Below, one piece after another: positions 59,901-64,000 of a stretch of DNA of 64,000 bases. Positions within the stretch are counted from its first letter, which is position 1. The number at the start of each line of letters is the position of its first letter. The DNA comes from Allium sativum (lineage: Eukaryota; Streptophyta; Magnoliopsida; Asparagales; Amaryllidaceae). The notes beneath the pieces were generated by a model. It made no database searches. It saw nothing but the letters and a program-made list of their open reading frames with translations, and was not told the origin of the DNA. Both the position numbers and the translations under genes were made by a program. The DNA lies in assembly GCA_030737875.1 (NCBI GenBank), contig CM060922.1, positions 304,349,456-304,413,455 on the forward strand, given 5' to 3'.

Positions 59901-62900
59901 ATTTCAAATTTCTAACCTTCATTAGAAAGCTCTTTTCGATACGAACCCAACGGTTCCAGTTTTAGGAGAATCCGACGGTCGGATCTCCCGTAATGTCCGT
60001 TTGAAATAAATGGTCGAAATTCACGAACTGCCGCGGCGCGGCGCGTTCTATTCAGGCCATTATATTATATATATATATATAATATATATTTCGTCGATTT
60101 CTGTTTAAAACGAATTATATAAATGGTTTTGAATTCGTTTCAAAAGCAATTTCAACTTCCTTTTCAATTCAAATCAAAATTGAATTCTTCTTTATAAATT
60201 CGTTTTAAAATTCATTTCTATTCAATTCAAATTTCAATTCAATTTGAATTCATTTCAATTCACTTTCAATTCAATTCGAATTCGTTTTCAATTCAATTCA
60301 TTTCGAAATCGTTTTCAATTCAATTCATTTCGAAATCTTCGATTTCAAAATTACTTTTTAATATTCATTTTAAAATGAATAAAATCGATATAAATATCGT
60401 TCACGTCAAAATGGCGTCAATCTAATCAACACGGCTTCATATATTGATATTTTCAAAATAGTTGTTATTATCAAAATATTTCGTTCAACACATGACCAAT
60501 CTCAATGAATGAGTACTGTCAACACATGAACTTTTATTTTATAATATTATTTATTTTTCAAATTGGAATGAGGCCCAATCAATTACCATATAAAGTTAAT
60601 TATATGGATTTTCATACAACACATGTATATCATAGCATTGAAAAATAATCAACCATCAACCAAAGTGCACTACACTGTATAAGCATCAAATATAGATATT
60701 CAACGCTTATAACAGCCTGTCAATCAATCGATCGACATATTTAATCAATCAGGATGAGTGAAATTCATATTTCATCCCAACACCCGTGTGGGGTTTTCAA
60801 ACAATCAAACACAGATTTTATTTGTGCTGTTGGGCGATGTGTGAAATTTATCGACCCAATCAATGTCCTTCAAATAGGTGTACATAAACAAACCGTCGGG
60901 TTTGTAAATGAATATTTATTTATTCACTTCACGTTAAAAATTATATTTTTAACGACAAAACATTTTATTTCAACATATGAATTTCTATTCAATTCATTTA
61001 TTCAATAAAATGATATTTTTATTTTTCTAACATATTTTAGAAAATTTCGGCGGCATAACGGCACGATACTAGAAACAGGACAAGGCCTAGCCTTATCCCC
61101 GGACTAGTGAAGGCCCACGCCATTCACACATCAATCAAATCACCAAACAACCAAATTCTAATCAAATCATATAACTAATCTATGCAACCAAACAAACAAG
61201 TCCATGGTCTGTGGACGATTGTGTCGGGTGCTACTAAGCACCGTCTGCATCCTAGTATATATATAACTAGAAAAATTAAATTGAAAGGTGAGAAATTCTC
61301 ACATATAGCTATCCTCTCACACGATCCTTCCTTTATAGAAATCTTCGCCTTTTGTCGCTTTCACCCGTATTCTCTACATAGGTAAAAATCGGATTTTTAC
61401 TATGTTATTCAATATATAAAGATTGCATTTTGACTTCGCTATTAAATATAAAGATTATATTTTTATTATTCTTATGATGCAACTATTATATTTTTATTGC
61501 TTTAAAAATATAAGAATCATACCTTACTATTTCTACTTAACAAAAATTCCATCTTTTCTGTTTTTAAAAATATGATCTTTATTTTCAAGTTCAAAATTTT
61601 TCTATTAAAAGATCAAACCTTTTTCTTATTTCAAAGTTAAAAATAAAAATCATTTCCTTTTCCTTTTCAAACCAGTTTTTATTTTCTTTTCAAAACAGTT
61701 TTTAAATTATTTTTCAAAACAGTTTTTAAAACTCTTTTATAAAAATGCAGTTTTTTTTTCTTTTTTATTCTTTTAAAAATGCAGTTTTTCAAAATGCAGT
61801 TTTAACTCTTTTAAAAATGCAGTTTTTCAAAATGCAGTTTTTTCTTCTATCAAAAATGCAGTTTTTATAACTTACTTCTTTTAAAAATTCTGTTTTAAAA
61901 ACTTAAAACAAAAATCAGTTTTTAAATCATATATAAAAAAAAACAGTTTTTTTTTCTTTAATTCACTGTAAAACAAAATAGAACAAAACAAAATAAAATA
62001 AAATAAAATGCTCACCGAGTTCGAATGGGAGGAGGTGGAGTCGACGGTGGCTCGTGGGGTGGAGGCGCTCGGTGATGTCGCGATGAGGCGCTCCGATTTG
62101 GGTCGAGGGTAGCGTCGTCTGGAGGGAGGAGGTTGCGAGGCTTCGGCGAAGGGTACGTCGGCGGTGGCTTCCAGGTCGGGGGCGGCGGCGCGATTTTAGA
62201 TTAGGTTTTCTTTTTTTTTTTTTGTTTTGTGAATAACTGATCGGGGGGGGGGGGGGCAAACAGATAAGAAAAGGAGGGATGGTAGGTTTTTATTTATTTA
62301 TTTTATTATTTAATTATTAAATTATGCACAAGGGTTGACTTTTACATACGATCTCGAAACGAGGTCCACCGCCTGTCGTCCATAGCATTTTACCCCCATT
62401 CCGAACACAATGGGATATGTATCGTAAGCTGGTTTGATCGTTACAATCAGTTTCCGTTGAATTTACAATTTAAATCCTTTTATTGAATTTTAAACGTACA
62501 TTTCAAATTACCGGGGTCATATACTAACTAGAAAAATTCCAGAAAAATATTTTCTGGTTTCGTATTGACGATACGGTCCTAACAAAACTAGTTTCGTCGA
62601 ATTCTGAGACCGTTTGAAAAATGGCCAATTTCCAGTCGATTAAATTCAACAGAAACTGGTCAAACGCGTTTTCTTTTGCCACGCTCACATATTGATTCGA
62701 AAAATTATGAAATTTGGAATCTAGCAATCACTTGACATCACGGACCCAACAAAACTGGTTTCGTCGAAATCCGAGGTCGTTTGCAAAATGTCCATTTTTA
62801 AGGGCCTGAATTCCATAGCGACTATTCAGAATTTTCAACTGGACATATCTTTTGATTCCCGCTACGAACTTTGGATTTTTCGGATTCGTTGGAAAGATAT

Positions 62901-63198
62901 TCACTATTAGATTCCATTATTTTTAGTTTCACTAAAATCCGGATTGTTTTGCACCCGGTACGTTCAATTGAAGTTTGAAATCGAATTATCGAACTACCGC
63001 GCCATTTTCAATTCTATTTATAATTATATATAAATATTTATATTCTAACGACGACGCGTATAATATATACGTTCGAATTCCATTCAAAATAAATTTCTCG
63101 ACGATATTATTTAAAATAATTCATTTTAAATAATTAAAATTCGATAAAATTGCCAAAATAAAAATTTTAAACTGGCCCAGATTTTACGGGTTGTTACA
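56953..63198 (-). repeat. 5' LTR of giant-LTR element (6.2 kb)
   Basis: Partner of 49686-55928 at an offset of about 7,266-7,270 bp. Differences are mainly single substitutions (e.g. accgattcg versus accaattcg near 57760), the AT palindrome, mononucleotide runs (12 G at about 62244-62255) and a short loss in the ggtgtcggcggtgg zone near 62160. Confidence 0.93.
58506..59797. repeat. Chain of perfect short stem-loops in giant LTR (right copy)
   Basis: Same chain as 51239-52529, offset 7,267-7,268 bp. The few substitutions between the copies mostly fall outside the listed arms. Confidence 0.85.
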
Positions 63199-63203
63199 AC
63201 TTA
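63199..63203. repeat. Target-site duplication, right (ACTTA)
   Basis: The 5 bp after the right LTR are identical to 49681-49685. Confidence 0.95.
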
Positions 63204-64000
63204 ACTTCCCGCGATCTCATTTACTGGCTGGAGAAAAAAAAAATTCACTTTCCCTTTATCTTTTAACGCGGTATTCATTTCCCTTTAGGTTTCCACCTTC
63301 CATTTTGAATCCAACATCATAAATATCATCGTCCTTCATCCTCCACGTCGATTTTGGTTGAATTTCGTGTCGATTTCAGTTTCAATGGACCTAAACTGGG
63401 TGGATCAAGAAACTTTTTTGGGATTTGTTTCTATTTTTAGTTTCAGTTTTGATTTTAAAGACTTAACTCATAAAAAATGCAGACGCTTTTCATCCAGCTA
63501 GTCGCTTGTTCGCATATGCATGGTAATTTAGTTGGGATTTTTTTCTAGTTTCTCATTTCTTGTTTTATCGGTCTTGTTTCGAATCATATTCTTATGGATT
63601 TAGGTCTAGATTTCCAAGTCGATTGTTCTTGTTAAACGAATTATTGGTATTCATTATGACCAGCACTACTGTTCTAAATGTCATATATTCTAAACTTATC
63701 TAACATGTGTATTGTGCTCTAATCATCAATTATTTGGTGAAGGATTTCTTATATGATTGGAGGGAGAAATGTTAGAAGATGGTGATGGTGAAATAGAAGT
63801 AGCAGGTTAAGTGGTTTCCATTTTTTGATCTTTGTTGGAAGATTGGCGGGTCATATGATTTTTCTTTATGTTTTTACAAGCTTTATTTTTAGCGTGAATA
63901 ATTTTTGTTGTAAATAATGGTTATCTTATCTTTCATATACTGCTTTGCTTTTCCATTATCCACCTTCATTTATATCGAAGTTGTAGTGTTTGGATTGTTA
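63204..64000. other. Unassigned right flank
   Basis: Continuation of the sequence entered by the giant-LTR element. It contains a pyrimidine-rich, leader-like stretch (63240-63370) and AT-rich DNA. Short ATG-initiated frames (e.g. 63385) stop quickly. No recognisable gene or transposon motif. Confidence 0.4.

Larger units (their letters stand above)
49686..63198 (-). mobile_element. Young non-autonomous giant-LTR retrotransposon
   Basis: Two direct repeats, 49686-55928 (6,243 bp) and 56953-63198 (6,246 bp), flank only 1,024 bp. Termini are TGTAACAACCCG ... CGGGTCTTTACA in element sense. Perfect TSD ACTTA at 49681-49685 and 63199-63203. PBS for initiator tRNA-Met and a polypurine tract are in the correct places. 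No gag or pol is present in the interior or LTRs, so replication must have used proteins from another element. The termini and PBS resemble the chromoviruses in this window (inference). I counted about 20 substitutions plus repeat-length changes between the LTRs, so insertion was recent. The architecture is extreme: LTRs make up about 92% of the element. Confidence 0.93.

Noticed and set aside
62244..62255. G-run as a quadruplex regulatory element
   Set aside because: It is a homopolymer run whose length varies between the LTRs, so polymerase slippage or sequencing error explains it equally well.

Overview
The window is repeat-dense intergenic DNA from the nuclear genome of a flowering plant. 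It is AT-rich, it contains no intact cellular gene, and it is packed with nested LTR retrotransposons primed by initiator-tRNA-Met. It also holds Mutator and hAT DNA-transposon remnants and long tandem arrays. I cannot name the species from the sequence.

Layout. 1-335 is the end of a giant-LTR retroelement, fused to an orphan exon-like stretch (336-492). 1347-11944 is a decayed Ty3/gypsy chromovirus (Tekay/Del type, minus strand, LTRs of about 2.8 kb) sitting inside an older LTR (pieces up to 1346 and at 11945-13378). 13.9-14.7 kb is a Tat/Athila-type gag relic. 15.5-16.5 kb is a Mutator-like (MULE) transposase relic. 17668-18451 is a non-autonomous hAT element. 19230-25807 is a Ty1/copia-like element whose 3.6-kb interior has no protein-coding capacity. 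26023 to about 40650 is an old giant LTR full of hairpin-bearing tandem arrays, split by a second Tekay-type element (28511-38224, plus strand, TSD GTCAT). 41219-47461 is a nearly identical 3.1-kb tandem duplication with a templated junction; it runs into a gypsy-like LTR that continues to about 49.54 kb. 49686-63198 is a complete, very young non-autonomous retrotransposon with TSD ACTTA.

The most unusual object is this last element. Its two LTRs are each about 6.24 kb and flank only 1,024 bp of non-coding interior, yet it has a PBS, a PPT and a perfect 5-bp TSD. Its LTR contains a dense chain of different, perfect short stem-loops. The old relative at 26-40.6 kb shows the same habit in amplified form: three different minisatellites whose units each contain a perfect hairpin. 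I infer one family (three members in this window) moved in trans by chromovirus-type proteins. Its long transcribed LTR is organised as serial stem-loops.

The coding remnants are all transposon-derived and broken. The two Tekay elements share the order gag, protease, RT, RNase H, integrase, chromodomain, and each carries several stops and frameshifts. The order of events can be read from the nesting: old LTRs first, then minisatellite growth, then Tekay insertion, and most recently the giant-LTR insertion and the 3.1-kb duplication.
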